A stretch of 64,000 bases of DNA from Lepidodermella squamata (lineage: Eukaryota > Gastrotricha), in contig JBLDXI010000032.1 of NCBI GenBank assembly GCA_047495785.1, positions 806,001 through 870,000 of the forward strand, in the 5' to 3' direction. Under the pieces are notes generated by a model. It did not search any database. It had not been told where the DNA came from and worked only from the letters and a program-made list of their open reading frames with translations. Every line of letters begins with the position of its first letter. Within the stretch, counting starts at the first letter, position 1. Shown one piece after another: positions 33,286 through 46,395 of this stretch. Made by a program: the position numbers and the translations under genes.

Positions 33286-36200
33286 ATGGCCGCTAACAGT
33301 GAAAATGACGCGGATTTTAGGGTTATCATCGAGCCTGATGACCTTCCATTTGAGGAGGAGTTGGTTCGAAATCCGTACAGCGTCCGCATGTGGCTGCGAT
33401 ATGCCGAGCATAAACGGCTGAATGGCTCGCCGCCAGAGAGCGTTTACGCTGTTTGCGAGCGCGCAGTTCGCGAACTGCCCGGCAGCTATAAGCTGTGGTA
33501 CTCGTACTTGCATAAACGATACGAAGACGTAGCCGATTTGTGCGTTACCGACCCGCACATTGAAGCTACAAATAACGCGTTCGAGCGCGGCCTGGTTTAT
33601 ATGAATAAAATGCCGCGCATTTGGCTCGAATACCTGGAATTCCTCGTCAGCCAAGGTTTGATCACGCGGTGCCGGCGAACTTTCGATCGAGCTCTTCGTG
33701 CTCTTCCAGTCACTCAACATCATCGAATTTGGCCTCTTTATCTTAAAGTAAGTAAATTGTTTGCAAAATAGAGAATAATCAATGCATATGCACAACCTAA
33801 ATTCCCGAAAAATGGGATTTTGAGTTTTATATCTTCCAAGTAGCTACAGTAAAAAATCCCAAGGTCGGTCATGTGGACATCGCAAAACTAGTGGGAAAAT
33901 TTAATCCTAGAACCTAAATTTTAGTGGTGAATAATTCTAGAAATAACCTTGAAATAATTCTATTGAATCTAATTGAAATAATCTTTCACCTTGAAATAAT
34001 TCTAGATGATATGAAGTATATTATGAAATATAAAGTAAAATTAAGGAGGATTTTTCAATTAATGATCGATTTTCTGAATTTTTCTGAATTTTTTTAATTT
34101 GCTTGAATTTTCTAATTTCAGTTTGTTACAAGCTATGATGATATTAGCGAAACAGCAATGCGCGTATATCGCCGCTTTATCAAACTGAGCCCCGAAAGCG
34201 TCGAAGAATACATAGACTACCTGCGAATAATCGGCCAATATGACGAGGCCGCCTCGCGCCTGGTCGATGTGATCAACGACGAGCGATTCGTGTCAATGTA
34301 CGGCAAGTCGAAGCATCAACTGTGGAACGAACTCTGCGAATTGATCGCGAAATACCCGGATAAAATCACATCCCTCAAGGTGGAGCCGATTATTCGGCAG
34401 GGAATTCGCCGATTTACGAATCAAGTCGGCTGGCTGTGGTGCTCACTGGCGGACTACTACATCAGAGCCGGGCATTTCGAACGCGCGAGAGATATCTACG
34501 AAGAGGCGATGGAAAGCGTGCTGACTGTTCGCGATTTCACTCAAGTTTTCGACGCTTATGCCCAGTTTGAGGAGACTATCGCTGGGGAAGAGATTGAGCA
34601 AGAAGGCGAGGCTGGCGATGACGAAGTCGAGTTACGCCTCGCTAGGCTCGAGCGGCTCATGGAACGCCGGCCGTTGTTACTCAACAGCGTTGTCTTACGC
34701 CAAAATCCGCATAACGTGCACGAGTGGCAGAAGCGAGTGCAGTTATTCGAAGGCAAACCGCTGGAAATCGTGAATACTTACACTGAGGCGGTGCAAACTG
34801 TCGACCCGAGACTCGCGACCGGCAAGGTCTACGCGCTTTGGGTCGATTTCGCGAAGTTCTACGAGACTCACGGCCAGTTGGATGACGCTAGACTGGTTTT
34901 CGACCGGGCTACTCGCGTTAACTTCCCGCGGGCTGATGAGTTAGCAACAATCTGGGCTGAATATGTTGAGATGGAGTTGAGGCATGACAACCACCAGTCT
35001 GCGTTAGCCCTGTTAAAACGAGCCACTGCAGTGCCGCCGCCTCGTTCAGGCGGCGCGAAGGCAATTTCTTACCACGACGAAGCCGAACCAGTTCAAAATC
35101 GTGTTCATCGCTCGTTGAAATTGTGGTCGTTATACGCCGATTTGGAGGAGTGTTTCGGCGATTTTGACTCGTGCAAAGCTGTTTACGATAAAATCCTCGA
35201 GCTGCGCATTGCCACGCCGCAAATCGTGATCAATTACACGGTTTTCCTCGAGGAACATAATTACTTCGAAGAGGCTTTCAAAGCGTATGAGCGTGGTATT
35301 ATTCTCTTCAAATGGCCGCAAGTTTACGACTTGTGGCTCAATTATTTGACGAAATTCATCAAACGTTATGGTGGATCGAAATTGGAGCGAGTTCGTGATT
35401 TATTCGAGCAGTGCCTCGAGGACTGCCCGCCTGAATCGGCTAAACATTTCTTCCTCATGTACGCGAAATTGGAGGAGGAACACGGCTTAGCTCGTCGAGC
35501 TATGCAGGTCTACGACCGAGCGACCAATGGCGTGGCAGTCAAGGATAAAATGGAGATGTTCAGCATTTATATCAAACGAGCGGCTGAGTTGTATGGGCTA
35601 ACGTATACTCGGCCCATTTACGAGAAGGCCATCGAAGAATTGCCGGACACTGAATCGCGGGAAATGTGTATTCGATTCGCTGATTTAGAGCGAAAACTCG
35701 GCGAAATTGATCGAGCTCGTAAGTATATTTTCCCATATTTTCCAACAAATTCAATTTGAAAAAATTGAAATTGAGTTTAAATTTTTCAATATTTCGTTTG
35801 AAAATTTTAAATTTTTCAAAACGAACCTATTTTTTAGCGGAATTTTCTAATTTTTATATTTCAATTGACAGGAGCTCTTTACGTGCATTGTTCTCAAATG
35901 TGCGACCCTCGAACAACGGAGCAATTTTGGCAAACATGGAAAGACTTTGAGATCAAACACGGCAATGAAGACACATTGCGTGAAATGTTGCGTATCAAGC
36001 GATCAGTCCAGGCTTTGTACAACACTCAGGTCGATTTCATGGCCGCGCAAATGGTGGCGCAAACACCCGGTGTTGAAGTTTCGTCAGGGGCGGCTGGAAA
36101 TGCGATGGCTGCGCTGGAGGAGAAAATGCGGCAGCAATCGGCGAAACAAATGCAGGCGACTGGCAACGCCGATGCTGCGTCTAATATCCGGTTCGTGCGC

Positions 36201-36365
36201 GGTGGTACGCTTATCGAGAAGCAGGCGAAAAACGGCGAGGAGAACGAGAAGTTGTTGGCGAAAAATCCTGCGGAAATCGACATCAGCTTTGATGACGACG
36301 ACGAAGACGGCGGAGAGGCGGCGGAACAAGAACAACCTCAATCGAAAAAATCCAAAGGTATTTGA
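33286..36365 (+). CDS. XAB2: Pre-mRNA-splicing factor SYF1 / XAB2
   Basis: HAT-repeat (half-a-TPR) scaffold of the Prp19-associated complex in catalytic spliceosomes; the animal orthologue also acts in transcription-coupled repair. Three exons: 33286-33747, 34122-35718, 35872-36365; 850 aa against 855 in human XAB2. Seen: [15 protein letters not shown] with [15 protein letters not shown], many W..Y/A..E HAT units, for example [35 protein letters not shown] and [19 protein letters not shown], then [17 protein letters not shown] and [17 protein letters not shown]. The acidic tail is [13 protein letters not shown]. The final GGTATTTGA could be a donor rather than the stop, but no downstream exon is evident. 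Acceptor-like TTTTAG ends at 33260, 25 nt before the ATG. Confidence 0.94.
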
Positions 36366-37949
36366 TCTTTCAAAAGAGCTTGAAAGTTGTTTACTATTTT
36401 GCGAAAAAATGCTAAGCGTACAAAATATTTGAAAATTCCTCCTTAATGGATTTTTCTTAGTCCTGCGAAGCTAATTTTTTATTTATTGACTTATATTGAA
36501 TTCGTCTCATCACATATTCGTCTCATCACAGTAATATTGCCAATGAACAATTCATTCCAATTGAAATTCTCCAAAGGTTCGAAACTCTTCTTTGAACGAT
36601 GCGCATTCCAATCAGTGAACCACGCCTCCTGCATATTTTTTTACCAGCCTGTAGTCTACGCCATGAGCGGTCAATTTACTAGCCAGCCTTCATAGCTAAA
36701 TCAAGTTTACAAGTCAGAGATTTTTTCGATATAAGCAGCTTTGAAAATGGTTCTGCTTAGCTGATGGTACCAGGTAGCTAAAATAAAAAATCCCAGGGTC
36801 ATGGAGGGCATAATTTAAGCCGCATACATATCGATCAAAAATATAAAACCTTATTTGCTATGAATTGGAAATTTTTTGTGTCATGGCGCTTTATTTCAGT
36901 GGTGCAAATCTTTAGAACCTATAGCTAAATGGCAAATTTATGCAGTTCTTTTTTATAATCCTATTATTTGCACAAATTCCCGTCAGTTGATTCTGATTGC
37001 TTTTCCATTCTGATTTTTTGACCATTCGGCCTATTTTGTAATGATTAATGTCTCTCTTTTTCCGAATGAAAAAAAATAATCCAATTTTCTCTGCATGCCC
37101 TTGTCGCAGCGATCTGGAATGATGAATAGCAATAAGTCATCAGGGCTCGGCCATAAATTATGCGGGACTTTTTCTTTTTATTGCGTTTGCTACCTTATCG
37201 CTGAATCGCCGCTTGATCGTATGTATAACGCGCTATGACCCTCCCACCCGCGGCTCAATGTGCCATGCTAGACCGCAATCCGCTGTTCAAGGCAGCAGCA
37301 GTCGGTATTTGGCGTTGCAATTAATTCACGGTAAACACACACATACACGGACTCATAAGCCAGGCGATATGTTGTATGAGCGTACTCAAACACGCGAAAT
37401 CGGCCACAATACAAGGTGTATGCATGCGAGTCTGAGTACATCATCGTATTCGCATAGCGCTTGCTTGGCGAGGCGGATCCGTCTTACTCCTTATACTTAC
37501 ATAATGTTCAAAAACGGCAATTTGTTCTACCAATTTTTCCTGCTAAGCGCACAAAGATGGACGAAGATATACTGCTATAACTAATATATACTTACTTATA
37601 TATCATTTTGAGTATCGTTGTTATTACCCGGCTAATGCGTTTTTTGTGTCTGTTTTCACAGATGTCCGCAGTCTCGAGAAGCAACCTGTCCCGCTCGAGG
37701 TATTCGGCGGCCTCGTCAATGACCCGGACGACGAGCAAGAAAAGTAGTGACCGGTGTTTTAATTTCAAGCCGTCGTGTTTTTCCGCGTTTCTTTCTTTCT
37801 CTATATCATCATCATTGATCAACAACAACAAGTTGTGTGTTTTTTATTGAAGGACAAATATCATTGCCATTTTTTAGTTAATATTTCCGCAAATATTTTG
37901 TCAAATATATAGAAATTTTGAAAATTGTTGAGTTGAGCTGATTTGATCG
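36366..37949. other. Intergenic region, possible short ORF
   Basis: No gene is firmly supported. At 37662 an ATG immediately follows an acceptor-like TTTTCACAG and opens a Ser/Arg-rich frame of over 60 codons (MSAVSRSNLSRSRYSAASS). It could be a 5' exon or upstream ORF of the SUN gene, but an in-frame stop at 37944 prevents direct joining in the frame used from 37950. Confidence 0.5.
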
Positions 37950-40900
37950 ATGGCCAGCTCTCCTGCCCGAACACCGGGCACTGGGACTAATGACACGTCG
38001 TGGGCGTCGTGGTTTCGCTCTTCCGTTTCCTTCATCAGCAGCATTAGCAGTCCGAACCTGTCAATGCGGGCGTTCGACGGTGACTACGAAGACCGAATGC
38101 TTGATGATCTCAATTTTATGGAACTTCGCGATGGAAAACGCTTGAGCCGGCCCTGGGAACGCGGAACCGGCAGTGATCGGTATGTTAGCGAATCGCTCAT
38201 TTTGAAAAAATGTTACAGGCATCAAATGAAGTTTTTTACTGGCGAACCCGACACCTAAATTCAAAAAATTTGATAATTTCATCGGAAATATAAATAAAAA
38301 TTATAGAAAATTATGCAACCTTAAGTTGTAAAAATTTTCAAATTATCTATGAAATTTTCAAAATTTCAAGGCTATATGCTTCTTTGAGCTAGCTTCGTTT
38401 CGTCTTTCGCCTTTCTTATTAAAAAATTCCGACAAATACGCAAATCCCGGTGAAACCAGGTAATACCCGGAAATACCCAAAATTCGGGTTTTTCATGATT
38501 TTTCATTTGTTCATTTCCTTCTTGGAATCTAATATGTTCCTGATGATGTCCTTAGTTAATTTTTTATCGGTGAGTTTTGAGAATCTTCAGAAAAATCGTT
38601 TGAATTCCTTCTTTTTCGTAAAATTTTATTTAATGGTATGGATTTGTATAGGGGCAGTGAATTTGACGACAACGCCTCGATGGCTAGTGCTCAAATGTAT
38701 TCAGATTCGATTCAAGATGATTCCTCAATCGCCGGTCCTTCAACCGCCAGGTATGCAAGTTTCCTCACCATCCTCGTTATACATATTTAGAGGGGTTGGT
38801 CGAACACTTTCACTCTTCTCTACATTTTTCCACCTTAATTTTCTGTACTCGCGCACGCTTGTTTTGCTTACTGCTTCTATTTTCTGTTTTGCTCTTTGTT
38901 GCTTTTAGCTATTTAAACCCCGCTGGCTCTCCCTTTTCAATATTGCTATGGATAGTGTCGAATTAGATGCCTGATTAAGAGTTAGATAGTTAGATAGGAA
39001 AAATGTGTTGAAATTGCTTACTATTGTGTGGTTGTGTCTTGGCCCTTCGCCTCGTGTCGTGCAGTGCTGGCAGTTTGGCTGCGACTAGTGATACTGGCTT
39101 CTCGACACCCGGAGGCCGTCGTTACTTGTCCTTTGCCGAGTGTCAGCAACTTCCGAAGACGGACTACATGTATGCTTATACGTAAGTCTCAGAAATCAAG
39201 TTAGCTGTTGTATTTTACCCGGAAAAATCTGACTCGAAACAACCTCATAATATCGCTAATATTATTTTGAACGTAAATGGCTCAATTATTACCTAAAAAC
39301 CCCATTAAAATCCACCATAAAAAATAACAGCTATTTCCACATGCTTCAGGGTTTTGGCTTTGAAAAATATTTTTAAAATAGCACGTTACTGCTCACACAC
39401 CGTATTGGTTTGGTTTCACCTCACAAATATCACGAAAATTTCCAGAAATCAAATTATTTGAGTATATTTTTGGCTAGCCGTGATTTTTCGTTTGTCGCAT
39501 GCTTTAATTTTCCTCGGGTATTAAAGGCTTTTCAAACGTATTAACTGCATTCCAAGTCCTCTTATAATTTCTTAACTCGAACATCTATTAAACGAATGTT
39601 TTTCGATAACAGACCGGTGTATAGTCCGAGAGGAACTCGCAATATCGAAATGCCGAATATGTGCCGCCAGCCGATTCGCAGCAGTGCTGCCGGGTCGAGC
39701 TCGATCGAAGCCGAATACTACCTCAGATCGCGGACGAGCACCAAAGTCGGCTCGATACCGATGTTTGGGACGGATCGGGACGATGATACGTGGTCAAACG
39801 CGTCTCGATCGCCTCGCACCCCGGTCTCATCGCGGCAGCCTGGCCGCCTATCTCGCCTCGCATCCAAGATCTGGCTCAGCCTTAAATTCGCATCTCTTCG
39901 ATTCTGGTCGTTACTATGCTCGTTTTTACTGTTAACATTCGTCGCGGCCCCTATCGCGTCTTGGCGTAAAGCGAGCTGGGCGTCGCTACTGCTGTGGCGG
40001 GGCGTTGTTCTCGCGGTCACTACGCCATATTCTCTTGCTGTTTCTGCTGGTCAATCGATGGCTTCCTTGACATTGCAAGCTGCAACTGCCGGTTCGGAAA
40101 TCGCCGGTAGTTCGGCGAACACTGTGGTTGTGCAAGTTTGCACATTGGTCACCCACTTTTGGATGACGATTCGACGCGTTGCCGCTGCCTCATCAGAAGC
40201 GTAAGTTATTTTACAAAATTTGATAATTCAAAAATCCGCCTTAAAATTACGAGTCCTGAGTTAGACAAGCTTAGAAGACACAAAATATGTATATTTTCCT
40301 AAATGGGAAGCAATCGGAGAAAATAGAAAGAAATCGTATTAGAACGCCTAAAATGAGAGGACGTACCGGATCTAGGTATGAGAGGACATATCGGATGAAA
40401 TACGGTACATGGTTGCTCGAGCTTGCGCTACATCTTCTGCAAGCTCGGAATCCTGGCCACCGAACAATAATCGTGCAGGCGAACCAGCGAAAGAAGGCTC
40501 GATCATGTGCCCAATTTCCATGGCGACCTTGCCGGTCGGGATGCCCCACGTCGCCGTACGCTTTACGACAGCTTCACCCATGGCGAGCGGATGGATAAGG
40601 TACGGGACTGTGTCCGGGAACAAGCCGCCTACGCTAAACGTGCCCGTCCACGGCAGCTTAGTCATGGCCCAGCCCAGCGACGCGCCTGCATGGCCCGGTC
40701 GCTCAACGCAGCGCCAAAGCACTGGATCGCCATATCAGCCGCGAGCCTCCAGGCGTTGTAGACCCCGTTGGAGCAGTGCCATTCCTCACCGGCCTGCAGG
40801 AACCCTCTGTCAGCTAGTGACACGATGGCCTGCCTGTTTGCGTTGACGGCCCGGGCTAATATGAGGTCCTCACCCGTGATGTTGACTTGGTTAAGCGCCG

Positions 40901-43900
40901 TTGCCCAGCCGACGTTAACGTATGCTCCGAGCAAAGCTGCGACACGGTAACGGTCGACGATGGCCACACGCATGAGCGCTAACAATTCGGCATTGTCCGA
41001 ATCCGTTGATACAATGAGCTGCTCGCCTTTGTACCTAATCACGGGTGGCAGGTCCATGGGCAGGGGCACCTCGCATGACGTCTGCTGGTACAAACTGTCC
41101 ATCCAAGCAAGCTGGTGTCGGTGGTCAGCCACAGCTGCGACGGGGTACTTCGCTCGATAGATGGCGTCTAGCGCGTTGACTTCCTCCGTCCGCACGAGCC
41201 TGTCGGCATTCTAACAACGCCGGCGTAACCAGGTTCAGCGTGTGGGTTCCGGTGAGCAGCACGGCAGCTCTTTGGAAGCCAGCCACGAGGTCCACGATCT
41301 CCCCGCGGCTTCCGGCTACTGCCGCCATTGCGTGGTACAAGTTTTGTACGTTGGTGTTGGCGTAGGTGTACTCCGGCACCCCAGCTTAAGCAACTGTCCA
41401 CTTGGTTAGCAAATAAAATTGCCGTGGTGCCAAATTATGCCGCATATTGCCACTATCCATCGGGTTAGCGCCGGTAGGGGCGACGATCCAGAAGGGCAGT
41501 CCATGCGCGTAGACGCTAGCCACCAGGTGGGCTGGATCGTTCTGCGACTCACTAACGAGCACTGGCGATGCAGTGGCAGTGGCGCGCCCCAGGGATGTGA
41601 GATGCGGCGAGTTCATTGTGAGCGGTTGTGACACGTCGATGTGCAACAAGTTCGGTGTCACCGCACCGCCTGCCGGCCATTGGATGATGATTTGCTGGTC
41701 AGTGGCGAACTAGTGCTGTAGTACGACCACCCATATGACGAACCAGAACGACGACATCTCGTGGACCGGCTTTTGGATACAAGCATGAGCTATCATGAGC
41801 TTGGCCGTTTTATCGTCTATCTGTAGGCACTGGGCTAGCTGGTGGGCTAGTTCGTTAACATTCTGTAGTTGTAGCATTCGAGGCGAGGAATGAACTCTTC
41901 TTTTCCGTTATGCGACCCAGCGAGCGATTCAACTCAATTTTTGAATTTTATATGAAGCATTCCAGCATTTATTTTCCAATTTCATCGAGACCAGGCGATT
42001 TTCCGAGTTTTTCGTTTGAAGTGACGAGCTGAATTTCTTCGCATGTCATCCGCTTTAAGACACGTGTTTCTCACGTGTACCGGCCGACACCTGAATTTAT
42101 TGCCTTGAGCACCTAGTAACATTACATAGATTACAGTGAATGTACCTATGCCAGAAGACGCCCGACAACTCGGTGTCAACTTCCTCCTTATGCAAAAAAA
42201 CGCGCAAGTCGCGATTTTCTGATTATCAAAGTGATAGACAGTCGCCAGATGCAATCTATCATTACGACTCTAAAAGCGAGCAACGAAAATGCCTACATAC
42301 TTATTATAACAGCGTCCGTAGTTTTTGGCAGATTATCCAAGAGTTCTAGCAACTTCAGTGGAAAAACGGTGTTGAAGCAAATACAATCATAGCCAGCGAA
42401 CCAAATCTGAAAATCCCCGATCGAGAATCTTAAGCAGATGCAGATGTTTGCAAATGACGCCGTTTTTACTGGACGGACAAGAGCAAAGCATCTCCACAGA
42501 CCAGACATCATGCGAATCACTGCCTGAGAACGAAGGAACTTCAACGGAGCCATCTGGTTTCCACGTCATTAATCCACAGAATTCCGCATTGCAGGGCTGA
42601 TAAACGGCCCTCTCTTTCGCTTTATCTCGAATTTCGCCATATTTCCTATTATTTTGCATCAGCTCGGTAATCAGGTGCTCGTAGATCCGCATAACGCTAG
42701 TCCTAAATTTTAAAATGTGAACAAATCATTAACCCCTGATACCCTAAATATTAAATAAACTTACGTCAACGGGTGAAACAACATGTCGATTCGACAGTTG
42801 CTCCGGCCACGCATAAAGGACTATTGCAATAAAAGAATGCTCTGATAGCGATCCGTTAACATAGTCTGGTGCAATTGGAAAGTCCACCCCACATGTTGTT
42901 TGAAATAATGAGGAAATAAATTGTGTGCTCGGCAAAAATCTGAATGAAAAATGAACTTTTTATTTCAACATAAGATTCATTTACATGAGGCGGCGTCGCA
43001 TTGTACGCCTTCGTCGATATTCCAGTCAGCGTTTCAGAATGTAGATCAGAAGGATGATGATGAAAAAGACAACCTTGAGGCTGATAGGCAGCTTGGGCCC
43101 GACAGAAATTATTTGGCCCAATGTAGTTTGAAGTCAGCATACAAGTTTATTGAGGCTGAATGAAAAATACATATCGAATTATAGTAAAAATTCCATATTT
43201 ATTTTTAGGACTGTTGTTGCTACGAAGAAGACGGGTGGATTCGTGTGGCGGCATCTGTGGCCACTTCTCCTCATTCTAGCGCTGGTACTGTTCTACCTGG
43301 TCTTCCCATTCGGTGTTGTTTACCAACGAGCTGTTGATTACTACGAACAAGTCAATACAACCAAGTATTTTGAGCTGCTCAAATGGCCGGAAAATTGGAA
43401 GGTCGATACGGCGGCATACGAGGATCCGCCGGAGACATCGACGTCTACTGTACCGCCGCCTGTTATCACGGAACAACGAGAACCGATTCAAATGCCGACT
43501 TTCAACTGCAAGGATTGCTGGAAACCTTATTCTGTCGAGGTCGAAAAGGTAATTATTCAATTTTTAACGAATTTTTTATTATTTTAGAATTGAAATTTTT
43601 TTCAATATTTGAAGAAATAATTGTTGGCGCAACAATATTTAAAAATGGGAGAAATTAGAGAATTATTTTATTTATTTATTTTTATTTAAATATTCTATTC
43701 TAGTTCACAAAAATAATATTTTTATTTTATTTTTAGCTCCTCGCCGAACGCGATCAGGAAATATTCTCGAGATTGGACTCAAAATTGGCGTCGGCAGCTG
43801 CACTAGCCGTTCAGAACTCCGAGGCGAAATTCTCAGCCGCCGCTTCGAGACTTTCAGAGCTCGAAGGCGCGATCTCTCAGCTCCATCAAGCGATTGCCGA

Positions 43901-44933
43901 CGCTAGGGCTGAGGCGAAGCGAACGCTGGACGAGGCTGAGCTGCTGCGTAAAGACATGCACGAAGACGACCGGCGGGCTATGCAGAATCTGCTCGACGAA
44001 ATGTGGTCACGGGTTGATCAGAAATTAACGGCGAGCAGTGACGCGATTGAGCGGAAACTGGCCGAACATCAAGCGGCGAGTGACGCGAAAATCGATTCAA
44101 CCGGGTCGAAATTGAGCGAAGAATTGCGGTTAAGCATCGAACGGGCACAAAAAACTGCCGAGGACGCGATTTTCCGGGCGGATTCGGTCGCGGCGGTTGT
44201 GGCGGATCTACCCAGCCACCCAGCCCCGGTCGAACCGGCCCCGGTTGTTGTCGAGTGCAAAACCGCCTGCCCTCCCGCCCCGCAATCGACCGGGTCGGTC
44301 GTATCTGGTCTGACAACTCCAGAGGTTGAAAAAATCGTGGAGGAGGCGATTACCCGGTACGACGCGGATCGAACCGGCCAGCCGGATTTCGCACTGGAGT
44401 CATCAGGCGGCAGTGTGGTCAATGTTCGATGCTCAAAGACCTACGACATTTCAGCTGGTACTGTGTCGATTTTCGGCTTCCCAGTTTACTTTGACACAAA
44501 ATCGCCGAGGACGGCGATTCAAGCCGGTCCGCTGGTCCCGGGCAACTGCTGGGCCTTCTCCGGAAGCCGGGGTTACCTGGTCGTGCGGTTGTCCTACCGG
44601 GTTTTCATATCCTCAGTCAGTCTCGAGCATATTCCAAAGCAGTTAGCGCCGCTTGGCCGCCTCGACTCGGCGCCGCGTGAATTTCAGGTCTACGCCCTGG
44701 CTAGTGAGACGGATACGGTTGGCCGGTTGCTAGGCAACTACACGTACGACGCCGTTTCGGGTCTAGCCCTGCAGACGTTCCCGACCCTGGAGGCGGGCGA
44801 TCGGACCGAGGCGGCTCAGTACGTTGAACTGCGCGTGCTGTCCAACTACGGCCATCCGAATTACACGTGCATCTACCGGTTCCGAGTTCACGGCACGCCG
44901 GCCGAAACTGCTGCGGGCACAAGTTTCCCGTGA
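37950..44933 (+). CDS. SUN-domain inner nuclear membrane protein
   Basis: LINC-complex component that spans the inner nuclear membrane and binds KASH peptides in the perinuclear space to move or anchor nuclei. Six exons: 37950-38179, 38652-38750, 39065-39181, 39613-40200, 43209-43548, 43737-44933; 856 aa. The Ser-rich nucleoplasmic N-terminus (exons 1-4) is followed by hydrophobic segments FWSLLCSFLLLTFVAAPI (exon 4) and WPLLLILALVLFYLVFPFG (exon 5), a coiled-coil-prone region in exon 6 (SEAKFSAAASRLSELEGAI onward), and the C-terminal SUN domain from about GSVVNVRCSKTYD through NCWAFSGSRGYLVVRLSYRV to NYTCIYRFRVHG. Closest in design to UNC-84/SUN1/2. The 3-kb intron 40201-43208 holds foreign sequence. 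The true 5' start is the least certain part. Confidence 0.85.
40372..41877 (-). pseudogene. Broken capsid-like ORF, possible endogenous viral element
   Basis: On the minus strand inside the SUN-gene intron, about 1.5 kb is nearly continuously coding. It is broken by in-frame stops near 41709 and 41386 and by two frame changes, near 41150-41200 and 40660-40720. Base composition is clearly more GC-rich than the surrounding intron. The fragments are Ala/Leu-rich and mostly helical without enzymatic motifs or repeats, as in structural proteins of small dsRNA viruses such as toti-like viruses. That family link is an impression only, and I recognise no diagnostic motif. It has no introns or flanking terminal repeats, consistent with a reverse-transcribed insertion. 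It could instead be a fragment of an unknown transposon ORF. Confidence 0.4.
42387..42692 (-). pseudogene. SWIM zinc-finger fragment
   Basis: A 101-codon frame inside the same intron as the capsid-like ORF. It ends with a SWIM-type finger, CxCx(n)CxH, seen as LCSCPSSKNGVICKHLHLL. SWIM fingers occur in MULE transposases, MEKK1 and SWS1-type proteins. A second open frame on the same strand at 42744-42935 could be an upstream exon, but the phases of the obvious donor (GACGTAAGT) and acceptor do not match. Most likely a decayed transposase fragment. A small nested gene is possible. Confidence 0.45.
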
Positions 44934-46395
44934 GTATGAGAACCAAAAAGACGGCTGTTTCTTCTTCTGATATTTTCCCGTTGATGATGATACACACTTG
45001 AAAACTTCAATTTTTGTGCTTATTTCTGCGATCTCGTGTCATAGCCACCTTAAAAATGGCTTTATTCGTCGTTTTACTACTTCTATTTGTCGAGAATTCG
45101 CAGTTATCTTGTTGATGTAAAATATTATGTATAATTATTGCATATACATATATAGCCTCATCGAACAAAATATTATTGTCGCTGTTATGTGCCACGCTAT
45201 TTATGTTAAATACCTAACAATCGAAAAATTCTTCTTATTAAAATTGTTGCTATGCAAATGCTGCGGCCTTCGATATCAAAATTTGGATTATAGTACTGTC
45301 TCATGATTTTTAGGGAAGATTTGCATGTAAAATTTAGACGTTTTTTTCTGCTGGGTTTGAACAAAAATGATCGTGATTTCTGTGCCCTTTCTCAGTTGTT
45401 TTTCTACGAAATTCGCGCCAATAATCGTCACTGATAATTGCTTTCTGAACAAACAAAAAAATCGCGTTTCTTCCTCTCATTCTTTTCTATCGTTTAGTCA
45501 CTTGAATAGCTACAATTGTTTCGTCTGGAAAATGTGAAATCTCTAAGTTTTCCATATTGATCTGAGTTTTTTCAGTTGTTGCAGAATGATATATACCTAG
45601 ATGAAACATGGTGCGGTAGATGTTAGCTGGTGACGGTTGGATGTAGTTTTAGAATTGAATTTTTCTAATTCCTCACTATCTGTAAAACAATCAATTTCTT
45701 CTCGGGTTGGAAGCAATATATACCGTTATATCAGCCTCCTTAAATTGAACGGATGATGTGTCTGTTAGGAATTATCTGTCTTTTTACACGGCCCAATACG
45801 TCGATATCTGTGTTGCCCCTTTTTCTACCGCTCTCGCAAGCTTCTAACTAAAAATTGTTGTTGAAAATGGTTGAAATACACCTTTAGTTGCGCGTTATTT
45901 ATACTTACGATGCAAATGCGAAAGAAAACGCGTACGTTGTTGTTATTACAGTAGCCAGCCAGCTTGTGCCATGCCTATGTAATCAATTGACTGAGGAATC
46001 AAGTGGCGGCAAACAGACGGGTCTGCGCTGCTACATTCACGTTTTTGTGTACATCTACGCTTATATATTCTGCCCGTTGAAAGAATGCTCGCAGAAAATT
46101 CGAATAAAAAATATGAAATCGATTAGCCTCGACTTTTTATACCGGGTGAACATTCAATTAAGACAAATCGGCTTGAAAGACGAGCATTTTCTATCTATAA
46201 AACTGGAAAAACTGCATTACTCCACTCAACATCATAAGTCAGATTGCAAAATTCGTTGTAAATGTTTATTTTCCAACAGAAGATGGCATTCTTATTGAAA
46301 TGAGATCATGAGCAACGAATCACAGAATTTGCGAAAAGGCAATGCACCAATCAGAGAGTTATATTAAAGGAAGAGAAATTCAGCTAACAGCAGAG
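44934..46395. other. Intergenic region
   Basis: 3' flank of the SUN gene and 3' flank of the convergent kinase-like gene. A 136-codon open frame at 45888-46298 lacks family features and a convincing start, so it is not called. Confidence 0.55.

Noticed and set aside
37662-37850. Ser/Arg-rich frame after an acceptor, possible first exon of the SUN gene
   Set aside because: None of the visible donors joins in frame to the exon starting at 37950, because a stop at 37944 lies upstream in that frame. Left as a possible upstream ORF only.
45888-46298. 136-codon open frame
   Set aside because: No convincing start, low-complexity composition and no family feature. It lies in the convergent 3' region.
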